64,000 bases of DNA from Siphonodentalium dalli (GCA_032622095.1 CP136061.1:51163762-51227761); one strand, 5' to 3'; numbered from the stretch's first letter, positions 23,309-34,600 are shown. Numbers and translations are program-made. The notes: generated from the letters alone by a model not told the origin.

Positions 23309-23692
23309 GGCGACACCAATTTTTAAGTCTGGTTTACGAACACCTCCTACAACTTTGTTTCCATTTCATGAAAAAAAAATTAACTTTTGTTGTCCCAAAA
23401 TATTTTACACGCGTACTGATTTTCATGTGCTGTCGCATCCGGTTCTGCTTAATATGATCATTTACAGATCCATATTTTCATGTATTTCATGACAAGATAT
23501 GTCTTGTTTGGTTTGAACAGAATTTCATTCAAAAACATTTTTTCACAATTTTTGTAAAATTTATGTAAAATTCCACGATTTACTTGATATAAATTGGGGG
23601 GACAATCTTTTTTATTTTTATTTTTTTCCCTCCTGCATCTACTTTTTTTCTCCCTACATTATCGTAAACCAGACGTAAAAATTGGTGTCGCT
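23309..23692 (-). mobile_element. PIF/Harbinger-type MITE, copy 2 (384 bp, opposite orientation)
   Basis: Same element as 16153-16539 but inverted. It starts GGCGACACCAATTTTTAAGT and the other end reads attggtgtcgct. It is flanked by TAA at 23306-23308 and 23693-23695, if the last TIR base has mutated C to T. Interior blocks such as tccctcctgcatctact, atttacttgatataaattgg and gcgtactgattttcatgtgc are shared with copy 1. Confidence 0.85.
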
Positions 23693-23997
23693 TAAATATC
23701 ATCTGATGGAGTCAAAATCATTGAACCGTCACTTATGCATGCACATGTTGTCTTGATGTTGAGTCTGGCTTTCATCATTTTCATTAGTTTTACTGTTAAT
23801 ATCCACCAAAGGTTGAGGTGTTATGGAACAACTGTATGGCATCGTATACTGTTATCTTCCGAGTAAATATGGAGTCTCTAATTCTTTTATCAGTCACGAA
23901 TCTACTCATCAAATAGTATACTCCTTAAATATTTGTAGTCCAGGTGATCTCGACTGCACAGTACATGTATAAACATTCATCTGCAGTGTGTTTTAAA

Positions 23998-24197
23998 TTT
24001 CTTTGCCGTGTAACAACTGTTGTCCCAAGTTTCAATGCCTTGTCCTCCTGGTATGTAGGGATTACCAATTTACCATTGCCGTGTTTTAATTTGCAATTTT
24101 GATGATGAAGCTCACTTGTTGATAATTTTCTTTGTCGTGTAACAACTGTTGTACCAAGTTTCTATGCCGCGTCCTCCTTGTATTTAGGGATTACCGG
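23998..24197 (+). repeat. Direct repeat, two ~69-bp copies with period 130 bp
   Basis: tttctttg.cgtgtaacaact, gttgt.ccaagtttc and cgtcctcctg.tat.tagggattacc occur at about 23998-24066 and 24128-24196. Confidence 0.8.
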
Positions 24198-24439
24198 TGC
24201 CTTTAATAGTGATGCATCATTGCCAGTTAATGTACATTAGAGTGGAACTGAATTAACAATGTCACATTGACACAGTACTCAGTTAAGACCAGTAAAACAG
24301 CAAAAGTAGTATTATTGTACAGCAGGCTTATCACTATCAGTACTTTATAATACTACGTACACGTACAGACCCCTTACTACTTATCGTGGATCAATCTGAA
24401 TCTGAATGGTTACGCTGCAGATCCCAATTCTGGTAATTT

Positions 24440-24980
24440 CGCAGCGGGCGAGAGAGTCTCAGATTGTTTCCTTCAGCGCACTCTTGAAGGAATCCACAGG
24501 CTGTTGTTGTAGGATTAAGGATTCCTCCAGCTGATTCCAGTCGCATATAGTTCGAACAAATGTGGAATTAGCGAACTGAGCTGGCACGTATGGTATAGCC
24601 TCGTACCGGTAGCACTGACTGTTGTTCCTTATTAGGTGCCGAGGAATTTGGCTGGTGACGTAGCCTGTCAGAACTTTGCTCTGCGATCTAAGATGCCTTG
24701 TTTCGGGTGTAAAGTATTGATTAGGTGGTATAGCCGGGACCAATTCGCCCAACACCTTACTCATGAATCCCAGCCGATTTATTTTCCGCCGTTTCTGCAA
24801 TGTTGGTAAATCTAGCTCGTAGAGGATCTTGGTCATATATCCATCTTCTTTGCTCTTATAGTCTCTTTTAATGAAACGGGCTGCTCTACGCTGGATTCTT
24901 TCCAGCTTGTCGATGTGATTTTGTTGGTAGGGGTCCCAGATGGTGTCTGCGTAGTCCATGATCTTCAAACTTCTCAATTC
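24440..24980 (-). pseudogene. LINE ORF2 C-terminal fragment (5'-truncated)
   Basis: An open frame of 172 codons on the minus strand encodes the region downstream of the reverse transcriptase of Jockey/CR1-group LINEs. Diagnostic blocks are MDYADTIWDPYQQNHIDKLE, RIQRRAARFIKRDY, LDLPTLQKRRKINRL and a late TICDWNQLEESLI. In intact elements this follows the LEYxxxVWDP segment. The RT core, endonuclease and ORF1 are absent, so the copy is 5'-truncated, as is common for LINEs. The frame is open throughout and ends TGA/TAA-proximal near 24459. Confidence 0.85.
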
Positions 24981-25699
24981 TTCTTCTTCTGGACAGGTGC
25001 ATTATGAGCAGGCCACTGGCACTACATCATGATTGTACCGGTACCACAAATTCAATTTTGAGACAATATTCTGGTTATGGCCAGATGGCCAGGTAGCTGA
25101 GGTACTGTTCAATACTATAGTTGATCCGTTTCGTTATCGTAGCTTAATTCTTACTGTTCCGGGAATTGAAATATTTTTTGTCACATGAAATTCAGTCTTT
25201 TTCGATATTTGCGCACATCCATGCGGAGAAATCGGCGAATCTTATATATAAGTCCACATTTTATCCGTTTGTAGCCAATACACCATTTCCTTCTGTCAAT
25301 CCGCGTTGATTCGCGACAAAATTAACTCAAAACACCACAAGGAATTATCCGTGCTTCATTTTGAAGAATGGTAACTAAAAGTTAAGATTGTAATTTGGCT
25401 GCAGAAACGAAACGAAACGAATTTTGAAACACAATAATTGTATTCACTAATATTTTCCTGTTGGTATATGGTCTACTATAGTATATGCAATCATTTACTT
25501 GAAATAATAAGTATCACTTAGAGAATAATTCTTACTGATAATCTCTTTATTGTGTATCCCTTTAATATTAAATAATGGCCCTGAAAATTGTCTGTTTGTC
25601 AGTTTAATGTTCACTAATTATAGCTAGGCTGTTAGATAAAGTATGATATTGCTTCATTTATCCGGGGTAGTGTATTGTCATACTGTCATAATAAACTTC
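24981..25699. other. Unannotated stretch
   Basis: No gene or repeat boundary recognised. Confidence 0.4.
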
Positions 25700-26190
25700 A
25701 AGTAATAAGGTAACTACTCGTCAATGATGCTTGAATACATAAATGATTGATAAGGTAACAACTACCCGTCAATGATCGACGTCTTAATATATAAATGTTT
25801 TATAAGGTAACTAACTACACGGCAATGATACTTATTATAGAAGGTTAATAATTTAACTTCTTGTCAATGATGCTTTAATATAGAAAGGGTTAATAAGGTA
25901 ACTACCCGTCAATAATGCTTTAGTGTAGAAATGGTTACCAAGGTAACTACATGTCAATGATGCTTTAATAAAGAAAGGGTTAATAAGATAAAGTTCTACA
26001 CGTCAATGATTCTTAAAAATATAGAAAGGGCTAATAGGGTAACTACACGTCAATGATGTTTTAATATAGAAAGGGTTAATATGGTAATTACACGCCAATG
26101 GTGCTTTAATATAGAAAGGGTTAATATGGTAACTACCGTCCATGATGCTTTAATATAGAACTGGCTACTATGATAACTACAGTGAATATT
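25700..26190 (+). repeat. Minisatellite, ~10 units of ~45-50 bp
   Basis: Units of the form ggtaactacacgtcaatgat followed by gctttaatatagaaagggtt and aata, with variable spacing. The middle units (25,860-26,150) are the most alike; the outer ones are diverged. Confidence 0.9.
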
Positions 26191-26261
26191 TAGGTCCTAT
26201 ACGAACCTATTTGCACGAGGAAATACTGACAATCCACCAAGGGTTGACCTCACAATACGAA

Positions 26262-26440
26262 TTATATAAACAATTGCATGCGTCGGTCTTTGTAGAAAAA
26301 ATATCTATCTTCGCGATAAACATCATTCCCCATAGATATGCGAAACATGACGTCGGCGATATCCCGGACTTCCCGTGCATCGACAAATGTCCAGTACGTG
26401 GGGAGTCCCGGACGACATCCGCCGCCGACGACTGGTCCAC
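26262..26440 (-). CDS. Candidate coding exon, function unknown
   Basis: A minus-strand frame with locally raised GC content and a protein-like composition (for example YWTFVDAREVRDIADVMF). It ends at a stop inside the window. The open frame continues upstream to 26492. No domain is recognised. It contrasts with the AT-rich frames around it, and a terminal exon of a host gene is possible. Another frame on the plus strand (26211-26450) is open in the same place, so chance cannot be excluded. Confidence 0.2.
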
Positions 26441-26492
26441 ACATCCATGAACAGAATGTAAATATTCGAGTTAAATAGCCTATTGTTAACAT

Positions 26493-28340
26493 GCATATCG
26501 ATACTTTCGCACCAGGGCTGTCGGGTATTCTGGGTTACACCTCAAAAATCATTCGATCTGTTTGACAGTTGGAGGGTGGGTGATGGGGTACCGTTTTTTT
26601 CTTCATAAAACTTGGTTTCAGATTATTTTCTTGTGCATCAGATGTAAGGATGTGTGTATTATATTAGGCCTTCATTTCATCGCAAGTTTTAGGTTTAGAA
26701 GTACATTTCTGACAAATCATTGTTGCTGGAATTTGAGGTGGAGGGGGGGGGGGGGGGTGGCGAATAACATTATTCTTAACACTCGGACGCCAGTTAGATT
26801 TATTCATTTGTGCATTAATTAAACAATCAGTTTCTAGAACTGGAAGTGTGGAATTGTGAAAACAAATCTGTGATCGGATTTGGTTGGTAGGGTGGGTGGC
26901 GAATAACTTTATTCTTAAAACTTGGAAGTCAGATAAGCTTCTTATTTTGAGTATTAGATTAGACGATCATGCAATCATAATCAATTATTTGATAGAACTT
27001 GAAGAGCAATTGCAAACACAAATATGTTATTCTGCACGATAGGGCATGCCCCATCACGCTCGTCCCCTGGGGCAGTGCGGTCGGCGGGTGTTAATTTCGG
27101 CGTTTTTGCGTACATTCATAGCGAATTCGGCAGCAGCGTATGGGTTAATTTATGCGCTTCCGCTGCAGCTAGCGACTTTTTCGATCGCCCATGGGTGCAT
27201 AGGGGTATTCACTGCATGATATAATGTCCATTTCCGTGGTCAGGTATCCATGGGAGGTGCGGTCGGTGCCTTTTTGGATTTTGCCTACCTGGCAGAACCG
27301 GCCGCAAGTTAGTGGTTAACAGTGCCGTGTCCGCTCGAGCTATCGAATTGGGTATTGGAACTTTGGTACATTCAGGTCTATTCTGCTGCAAACCCCATCA
27401 CGCTCGGACCCCTGGGGTCGGTGCGTCGGGTGAGGACGGGTGCGGTCGGCGGTCCACCCAGGTCAGTGTGATTGCGCTCCGTATATACCTACTTCTCCCT
27501 GTAAATATGATTTACCGGGACCGCCATCAACTGTCGGGTATGTGGTCTGGTTCACTGCACGGTTAGGTATTCTTCTCGAGGGAAATGTTCGATTCGGTCC
27601 GAGCTGAAATAACAATAGGGTATCCTGACTGTCTGTACAATTAGATCGATTTAGTGCCATATTAAATTGGTAAAACTCCGATATATGTGCGCGAATTTAA
27701 TGCTTCCATTAATGTCGTGGACATCAGAGGATCCGATCTACAACGAATGATCATGTGTTCGTGTGTCAAAGTAGCCTGTTATCCGTTTATAATATGATTT
27801 GTTTTAAGCTCGTGGAATTTAGTCCACAATGAACTGAAACTGAGAGTGTTTTAGTGGCACTATCGACTCATAATAACTTACTTTATGTTCATTGTGCGCG
27901 GACAATAACTGTGAATTGTTTCTTTGTTTAGTTCGGGTTTTTGTTTTACGTCGCTTTAGCCGTTAAACCATATCACTTCTGAGAGAAACTGAATCAAGAT
28001 TAAGTGAAGCAACTGTGCATTAGAATAAAATATAAATATAAATAAATAAAAACACAAAAATCAGAGCGACATTGCTCGATTTGGGATCAGAACCATTAAG
28101 AAACTGACAATTGTGCAAACAAATAAAACACAATAGAAATACAAAACCTGCATGAATTGTAATCAGCAAATATAAACAATTTAATAAGGCTCCGGCATAT
28201 TGAACAATGTGAAGTAGGTGGAAAACATGCATCCTGAATGATTGATAATATATTTATAATATGAGTGAGTCTTAACAATTCATCAAGTTGACATTTGGGT
28301 GCCAATGGGTGGTTGATTCAGTATCTGATCTTTCGCCAAA
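26493..28340. other. Unannotated stretch with a GC-rich patch
   Basis: Contains a G-run at about 26741-26757. A GC-rich interval at 27030-27570 has the block ccccatcacgctcg followed by cccctgggg in two diverged copies (about 27050 and 27391). No gene recognised; several short overlapping frames are open on both strands in the GC-rich patch. Confidence 0.45.
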
Positions 28341-28344
28341 CGGT

Positions 28345-28590
28345 CAGCCGGGTTTCGGCACCTGGACGTTTCGGCACCTGGGTTTCGGGACGTTTCGGCA
28401 CCTGAGTTTTCGGCACTTGGTTGTTTCGGCCCAAGCACTTGAACGTTTCGGCACTTCGGCAGTTTCGTTGGTCCGAAAATTATCAGGTGCCGACACATCC
28501 GAAGTGCCGAACAATCGTGTGCCGAAACGTCCAGGTGCCGAACCACAAACCCGGGTGCGAAACGTCCAGGTGCCGAAACGTCCAGCATTC
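28345..28590. repeat. Hairpin minisatellite of the CGTTTCGGCACCTGG motif
   Basis: The left half repeats gtttcggcacctg(g)acg about five times. The right half carries the reverse complement caggtgccgaaacgtc. The turn-over lies near 28470-28490. Both outer flanks contain cggtcagcc, in direct orientation, at 28341 and 28591. All overlapping frames (28283-28812) are translations of the repeat. Confidence 0.85.
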
Positions 28591-28599
28591 CGGTCAGCC

Positions 28600-29625
28600 T
28601 CCCCGTACAACACCATACATGGCTTTCCTTTACTTCAAAATTTATCGTTTCTCTCGTCACCTTGGCAGTTTCTAAAGATTCGTACAATCCTTATGATCAT
28701 GTCCAGTAATAGAATAGCGTGCAAATATGGTATCTTTACTTGTACAATGTTCGTGGCCATGCCCATACTCCTGACATTTAAAACATCGCAATGGACTTGG
28801 AACTTACAATAGATGTACTTAAATTTATTTTCACATACCAAACCGCCAACATAGTGGATTTTGGCACCGATTGAAGGTTAACAGATAATTGTTCGAAGGA
28901 ACTTTAAGTCCATCAACTGTATGATATTTGTAACTTCTGTAACTCAATGTGGTGCTAACTCCGCCAGTATTTCTGATTCAGAAGAATCAGCTACATCTCG
29001 GGTTCTCAAAATAGCTCTGCAACTGTTCAATGTCTTGTGAGTAGTAATCAACACTGGTGTTTGTGGATTAGATGTTAATGAGATAATAGCATCAGCTTGA
29101 ATTTTTCTTGAACATTCGATCGGAAGAAATCGACTTAGTGGCCCAGTCCTGATAAGTCTGTCGCATTTAAATTATTAAACATAGTTTATAGCGTTTTATC
29201 AATCAGAAATACATAATGTATATTGACATTCGTGTCAAAACTTAGTACCAAGCACTGAGGATATACCTCAGCATCAATGTAACTTAGCGAGTTGTCACTC
29301 GTACTTTTTTATATGTTTTGAGTTTCCATATGAAACACATACGATTGATAACTAGCCCAATAGCCGCCTCGGACTACCATTCGGATTATGGTCGTGCCAA
29401 AGACTGGCACTTAGCCGAAGTGGTGGACCGTTTTGACTCTGCATATAGCAGCCTCCTGGTACCTCACCACAGTGAGACAGGCGTTACAATTACACGTTTG
29501 AAACATGTAACAGTCATGAAGACGAAATATAAAGAGACACGACATGAAAGAAACAAACAACACACATGGAAAACAGAACATATAACTTGACGTAGGCCCG
29601 CACGGGGCAATAACTGTGAATAACA
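28600..29625. other. Unannotated stretch
   Basis: No gene or repeat boundary recognised. The 90-codon frame at 29318-29590 (+) is overlapped by two minus-strand frames and has no recognisable domain. Confidence 0.4.
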
Positions 29626-30501
29626 CACCCTAAATCTAGTTGGATAAGAAGTTATCCAACAGTCAATCAACCGGTGTATGCCCACAGCACCTATCTACGT
29701 TGTGTGAAAAGTTGCATGACAATTTTGTTGGATACACTTTTACACAACGTTCCATATATATTTACTACCAACGGTTGTATGTTAATTATACAACGTGTTG
29801 GATGAAATTTCACACAACACCCAATCAACGTTAATTGCCCACAGTACCTATCTACGTTTATTGAACTGTTGGGTGTTGGGTAGAGTTGGATGACATTTGT
29901 TGATTGGAAAGTTTACCCAACGTTGATTGGAAAGTAAAATGGGGCAAGACGTCGTGGATAGCTTTGCCGGTATAGTATACATTTGCTATAATTATTCTTT
30001 GTACGATACACTGATCATGTAGGCTTTATGTGTTGAGTGTATGAGTGTACTACTTTAGTCAAATTAGTGCCGTCAGCAGTTGTGTAAATTTGTTAACTTC
30101 AAAATTTGGCAAATATAAATAAGTATACACTCAATACATAAAGCCTACATAATCAATGTATCGTACAAAGAATAATTATAACAAAGGTATACTATACCGG
30201 CAAAGCTATCCACGACGTCTTGCCCCATTTTTAAGTCGCTCAGAAGTTTTTTCACGCAGTCGTCCATCTTGTTTTGAAATATTTGGAGCCAAAACTCGCA
30301 TGCTCGCCCGCACCGGAAACCGCTGCTATTGGATGACCCGGTCACGTGGCGGTTTTATCCAATGTGGTATGAAAGTAATGCCACAGAAGACAGTTCACGC
30401 AATCAGTTGTGTACATCGTACTAAACTGTTGGATAATAAGTACACAACAAATTCGCACCCGACGAGTTGTAAACAACGTTCATCCAACTAGATTTAGGGT
30501 G
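29626..30501. mobile_element. 876-bp element with CACCCTAAATC ends and an inner palindrome
   Basis: The ends are inverted repeats of about 20 bp (CACCCTAAATCTAGTTGGAT and its complement). A second, longer palindrome sits inside, with arms about 29936-30042 and 30124-30232 that match almost base for base (ggggcaagacgtcgtggata, gctttgccggtatagtat). Left of it, tgttggat- and aatcaacgtt-type motifs recur. No target duplication longer than 2 bp is evident and no transposase is encoded. The superfamily is unclear. Confidence 0.7.
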
Positions 30502-31815
30502 CACGAATAAACCAAATCCCTCCATTACCAGATGTGCGCTCTTTAGCATGTATTTACACCGTGCTCAACGGTGTTCCTGTTACATGGGTAAACATTTGTC
30601 AAAGCCCCGCAATCTACACAACGATTTTAACAAGCATTTCTTAGGAGACCTTTACGAATATTTAAAAGAACGAATGAAACTTGCTTACTTTTGTTTCGAG
30701 TCATAAACGTATTTAAAGTTTGTTAAACGTGATTAATCTCAGTTAAAATTATGTCACAAGGTGCAGAAGATATTCTGAGAGAACGCGCAGCATCAATTCT
30801 CCCAGGAACTGGCATAAAGAGTCTGTGGAAACGAAACTCTTACGCGGGAACGAAACCGAAACTACATTATGTCGATCAAAGCTATTTTTAAGACAAATGT
30901 GGGTGGTGACGTCATACTGCAGGGGGTTGTCCGTGGAAGTTATTTATAGCGACAGTAATGCGACAGATAGTGGGTTTCATCAGACTCAGTACTTTTAGAG
31001 TCTGAGTATGGTTTTAATCAGAACTGGCATTTATCGTGAGAACTTTAAGAACATTTTAAATAACCAATGCAACTTGCTTAACACAAGTCATTCTTGAAAC
31101 ATGAAGATACCTCACAACGAAAGGTCAAACCTTAACAACGGAATATCGAGACATTTTTAGGCCAAAACAAATCATTAAACATCCCTTGATAGACATTCAC
31201 CCATATCTTAATATAACCATTTACCACAAGTAATTATGTAATGGTAATCCGTTGTCGTGTCCATGACTATATAACACATATATACTGGTGTTTGACAAAA
31301 CGCCTGCCAACTTGTTCGAATGTTTCTATTCTGTGAGTATTTAACCACCAATGAATCAAAATTCGCACATCCCTCCCCCCACAAAAACCACACGAAGAAT
31401 GAAAAATAATATTACGCTAGTATTCACATACAGTACATTTAAACACCACATTCCAATTCCCAAATTGTCCCAGATGTCGGTTATTAATAGCAAGAAGCCA
31501 GTATCAGTTTATCGTTTATTATGAAAGTTGTAAACAAGATGAATGCATAACTGTAATGAGCTACATGTAAGAGATACAGTCTGTCCGAACTGGCAATCTG
31601 TATTTGAAAGAAACATCAACAAAAGGCCCACTTAATTTTCGAACCCACAAATCACATCTCTAAAATATATGCCATATTATATACCATTTGAAATAGGAAT
31701 CTCTAACATTGTATTATCAACTTATCTGGTGTAATAAACTGTGAACATGTTGTTTTTGGTGAGTTATCGACGTGTATTTGTGCTTAAGTTTCATCTGTTT
31801 TTGTTGCGCAAAGTA
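30502..31815. other. Unannotated stretch
   Basis: No gene seen. A small hairpin (agactcagtacttttagagtctgag) is near 30979-31006. Confidence 0.4.
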
Positions 31816-31885
31816 TTATTTTCAATGGAGGGGGAATAACTCTATATATTTAAAGGTAGAGTTATTCCCCTTCCATTGAAAATAA
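31816..31885. repeat. 70-bp hairpin, ~29-bp arms
   Basis: ttattttcaatggaggggga on the left pairs with tccccttccattgaaaataa on the right around an AT-rich loop (tatatatttaaagg). Likely a short MITE or a solo foldback remnant. Confidence 0.8.
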
Positions 31886-32199
31886 ACTATAGTTTGAATT
31901 CTGTTCCATTCTGGAGGCCACAACGGGGGAAATGATTTTATGATTTCAGCTATTGTTATTACTCCATGGGCAACTTCTGATACACAGACGTTTTCAAATG
32001 GTGATGAATTATAGTATTTAATCATATTTTTTGGCATAGATTGTTAGGCCAATTAAAACACTATATCAAGGCACTATAAAAATAAGTAACTATATTGAGC
32101 GATATTCTGCTATGCAGTATTTTCTGGCGCTCCTTATTCGTTATATAGACCCACTGTTATAATCCGCCTTTAGCTGGCGTAATCTTGCCTCTGAGATTA

Positions 32200-32320
32200 T
32201 TGAGATATTACGTCACACGTAATGACATTAAATCGTATGGAAACATAGCAATTGTGTGGGCTGCGTGTCGTGAATATGTATTGAGAAATAACGTCACACG
32301 TAATGACATTAAATCTCAAG
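32200..32320 (+). repeat. Direct repeat containing acgtcacacgtaatgacatt
   Basis: Two copies (32200-32235 and 32281-32318) share ttgaga.attacgtcacac, gtaatgacattaaatc and the following aaggaaac-type sequence. Period about 81 bp. Confidence 0.85.
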
Positions 32321-32458
32321 GAAACCCGCGAAATAAAAAACAAATCAAATTTATTGTTTTAATGTTTTAAGTTATTTCCTTCATAAAAAGAGTCTTCGTG
32401 ACAAAGAACCCTCTCAATACTTTAGAATATAGAACTAACCTTTAACTAACAAAAACAT

Positions 32459-32602
32459 TCGGAATAGCGAACCTTCGGAATAGCGAACCTTCGGAATAGC
32501 GAACCTTCGGAATAACGAACCTTCGTAATAGCGAACCTTCGGAATAGAGAACCTTCGGATTAATGAACCTTCGGAATAGCGAACCTTCGGAATAGAGACA
32601 TG
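32459..32602 (+). repeat. 16-bp minisatellite, ~9 units
   Basis: The unit ttcggaatagcgaacc is repeated about nine times with point changes. Because 16 is not a multiple of 3, three units (48 bp) give a 16-residue peptide period in the frames on either strand, which explains the repetitive minus-strand ORF 32435-32725. Confidence 0.95.
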
Positions 32603-32660
32603 TCCCCGTTTACCTATATCTATCCAATTGACGCAACACTTAAACTCATAATATAATTGC

Positions 32661-33299
32661 TTAAAGGGGTACTGTACACAGAGATAGGCAATTTTTTTAT
32701 TTACTCCCATTGACATAACTTTCAAGTTAGCTTGTGTTCGTGTTATATGAGTTTCGTATAAACCTAATTTAGCGACGAAAATATTGATCTTGGAAATAAA
32801 AATATTACGATTTCAAACTACGCACCATGTTTTTGACCTTCACCGGAGAAGACGCAGGTTGCAGGATGAACCGGAAGTTCAATTGATGCCTGCAATCTCT
32901 TCCATCGAACAATCTCAGCCCCTATAAAAATACTTGACGCTTTATGAATCTTGTTTCTTCTCTTTTTTCCAAATTGGTTATAGCGGGACTTCCTTTTGCA
33001 TGTAACATGTTTTGTTCGCAACTCAATAATGTTCGTCGTAAACGGCCGTCGATAAAAGACACTCAACATGTGAGATATCAAGAACGGTAACTCGTAACGG
33101 CATAATTCGCCATTTTATGACTCCAGCCATAAATTCATTTATATTAAATAAGTCAATTTGACTTTTATGATAGCCTGTTAAACGGAACGTTTTCAGTAGA
33201 CATCGTCGACTCAAATACGTTATTTTAAAATATGATATTGATATTAGATCGCAATTGTTACCGGGAATTTATTGAAATTGGCGTACAGTACCCCTTTAA
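32661..33299. mobile_element. 639-bp MITE with TTAAAGGGGTACTGTAC ends
   Basis: Perfect 17-bp terminal inverted repeats TTAAAGGGGTACTGTAC / GTACAGTACCCCTTTAA. TTAA at both ends fits a TTAA target duplication (piggyBac-like). The interior is largely single-copy in this window and contains a minus-strand frame (32818-33081). Confidence 0.85.
32818..33081 (-). CDS. Small ORF inside the 639-bp MITE, unknown function
   Basis: 87 codons on the minus strand, basic and Lys/Arg-rich in the middle (CKRKSRYNQFGKKRRNKIHK), followed by a more hydrophobic stretch. It lies wholly within the TIRs, so it is element-borne if real. A captured host exon fragment is possible because part of the peptide looks globular, but I recognise no family. 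No promoter or splice sites are evident. Confidence 0.2.
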   Translation of the reverse strand: MISHMLSVFYRRPFTTNIIELRTKHVTCKRKSRYNQFGKKRRNKIHKASSIFIGAEIVRWKRLQASIELPVHPATCVFSGEGQKHGA

Positions 33300-34177
33300 C
33301 GTTACTGCCCAACAAGTGACAACTACAGCAAATTAACGCACAATTAAAAAACACTATATAATTTCTTAAACTGTACTGACGTTGTTGTCCCCGTGACATC
33401 ATCTGCTAACTGTTATCCGGTTGTCATCGTTTATATTTCTGCCATGACAGGTCGTGAACCGACGAGATAACACAATAATTTCACTTGCCTTCTATCCATT
33501 GTTGCGTCTTCGCTCTCGGCACCAAATAGATATGTGAGACAATATGTTCTAACAGACGGTGAGATAATTAAGTATGTTTATCTAAGTTAAACGAAACACA
33601 AACAACAGGCAACAAAGGAGAAACACGTCACGAAAACTGGAGATACTGGCTGGAGATATGGAGATAAGTTTCAGTCAAACCTTGACATATATACTATGGT
33701 CCCATCCTTGCCCAGCAACATGTTGGCAACTACTCATTGGTACACGTTTGAAACCGATGTCCGATGTCAGGTATAACACACCATCCTGTCAATAATCACT
33801 TCCCCGTTCTGAATGCATCGCTGGACATATGTGGGACAGGCGTGCTCACACAAGAACGTATAAATAGCTCGTTTTCAAAATCGGATAAAAGTGTGTCAAC
33901 TAGTTTCAGATAAGGTTATATATCATTCGCGTAAAGAGTGAATACAAATTTGCCACTGTTTTTTTTTAGCCCGTTGTTACGTTCATAAAAGTTTTATCCT
34001 TGATTTGTTCAACTGTACAAGATGCATTGCTTTGACAAGTTAAAGATTTCTACATCGATTTTGTAACTTATCTGTTTTCTGTCACAAAGCTGCCCTTCCA
34101 AACTGGGTCAAATGATTTAGAAAAAATTTATGTACGTAAAATATAACTGTTTCCTTTAGGCATCAAGCAGATTAGTA
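33300..34177. other. Unannotated stretch
   Basis: No gene or repeat boundary recognised. Confidence 0.4.
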
Positions 34178-34180
34178 ATG

Positions 34181-34600
34181 TGGAGCTCCGTGGTCTAGTG
34201 GTTAGCGTGCCAGACTTGTAGTTACTGTAAACACATCGATATGGGTTCGCTGCGCGTCGCCGGTCATTGTGTTTCCACATATCAGTGGCTTGGCCGCTTT
34301 GAGCGATGTGCAATTGTCGGTTTGCTCGCTGTTTCAAAACCCCGCATCAAGTTGTGACCCTTGTGCAAGGTCGCTCGGTACTGTGTCGGCTTCGCCTCAC
34401 TCATGCGCTAAAAGAGTACCAGTCACCTTGTCACCCTGATGAGTATCAGATTATGTTCTGATCAAACTAGAGGAGCGCCTGTAATGGCTGCAGCCGGTTC
34501 ATTGGTTGGCTTGTACAAATGACTGGGGTAATATTGTACCAAGCGTGTCAGAGCAAGTAATTTGTTAAACGTTATATAAAACTGGTCATTATTATTATAA
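34181..34600 (+). mobile_element. tRNA-derived SINE
   Basis: The head resembles a tRNA gene: an A box TGGTCTAGTGG at 34191-34201 and a B-box-like GGGTTCGCTGC at 34243-34253, with about 40 bp between them. A non-tRNA body of ~330 bp follows, including tgtgcaaggtcgctcggtac and ggctgcagccggttcattgg. It ends in a short (ATT)n tail at about 34588-34600, as LINE-mobilised SINEs do. The cloverleaf is no longer complete and the B box departs from GGTTCGAnTCC, so this is an element copy and not a functional tRNA. Transcription would be by RNA polymerase III from the internal boxes. Confidence 0.75.

Noticed and set aside
25700-26190. CRISPR-like regularly spaced repeats
   Set aside because: Units are contiguous and diverged with no unique spacers, and the DNA is eukaryotic; this is a minisatellite.
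28283-28812. Frames of up to 174 codons in the 28.3-28.8 kb region
   Set aside because: They follow the CGTTTCGGCACC hairpin array; four frames are open at once, which is a repeat effect.
34181-34260. Functional tRNA gene
   Set aside because: A and B boxes are present, but the sequence does not fold into a full cloverleaf and continues into a SINE body and (ATT)n tail.
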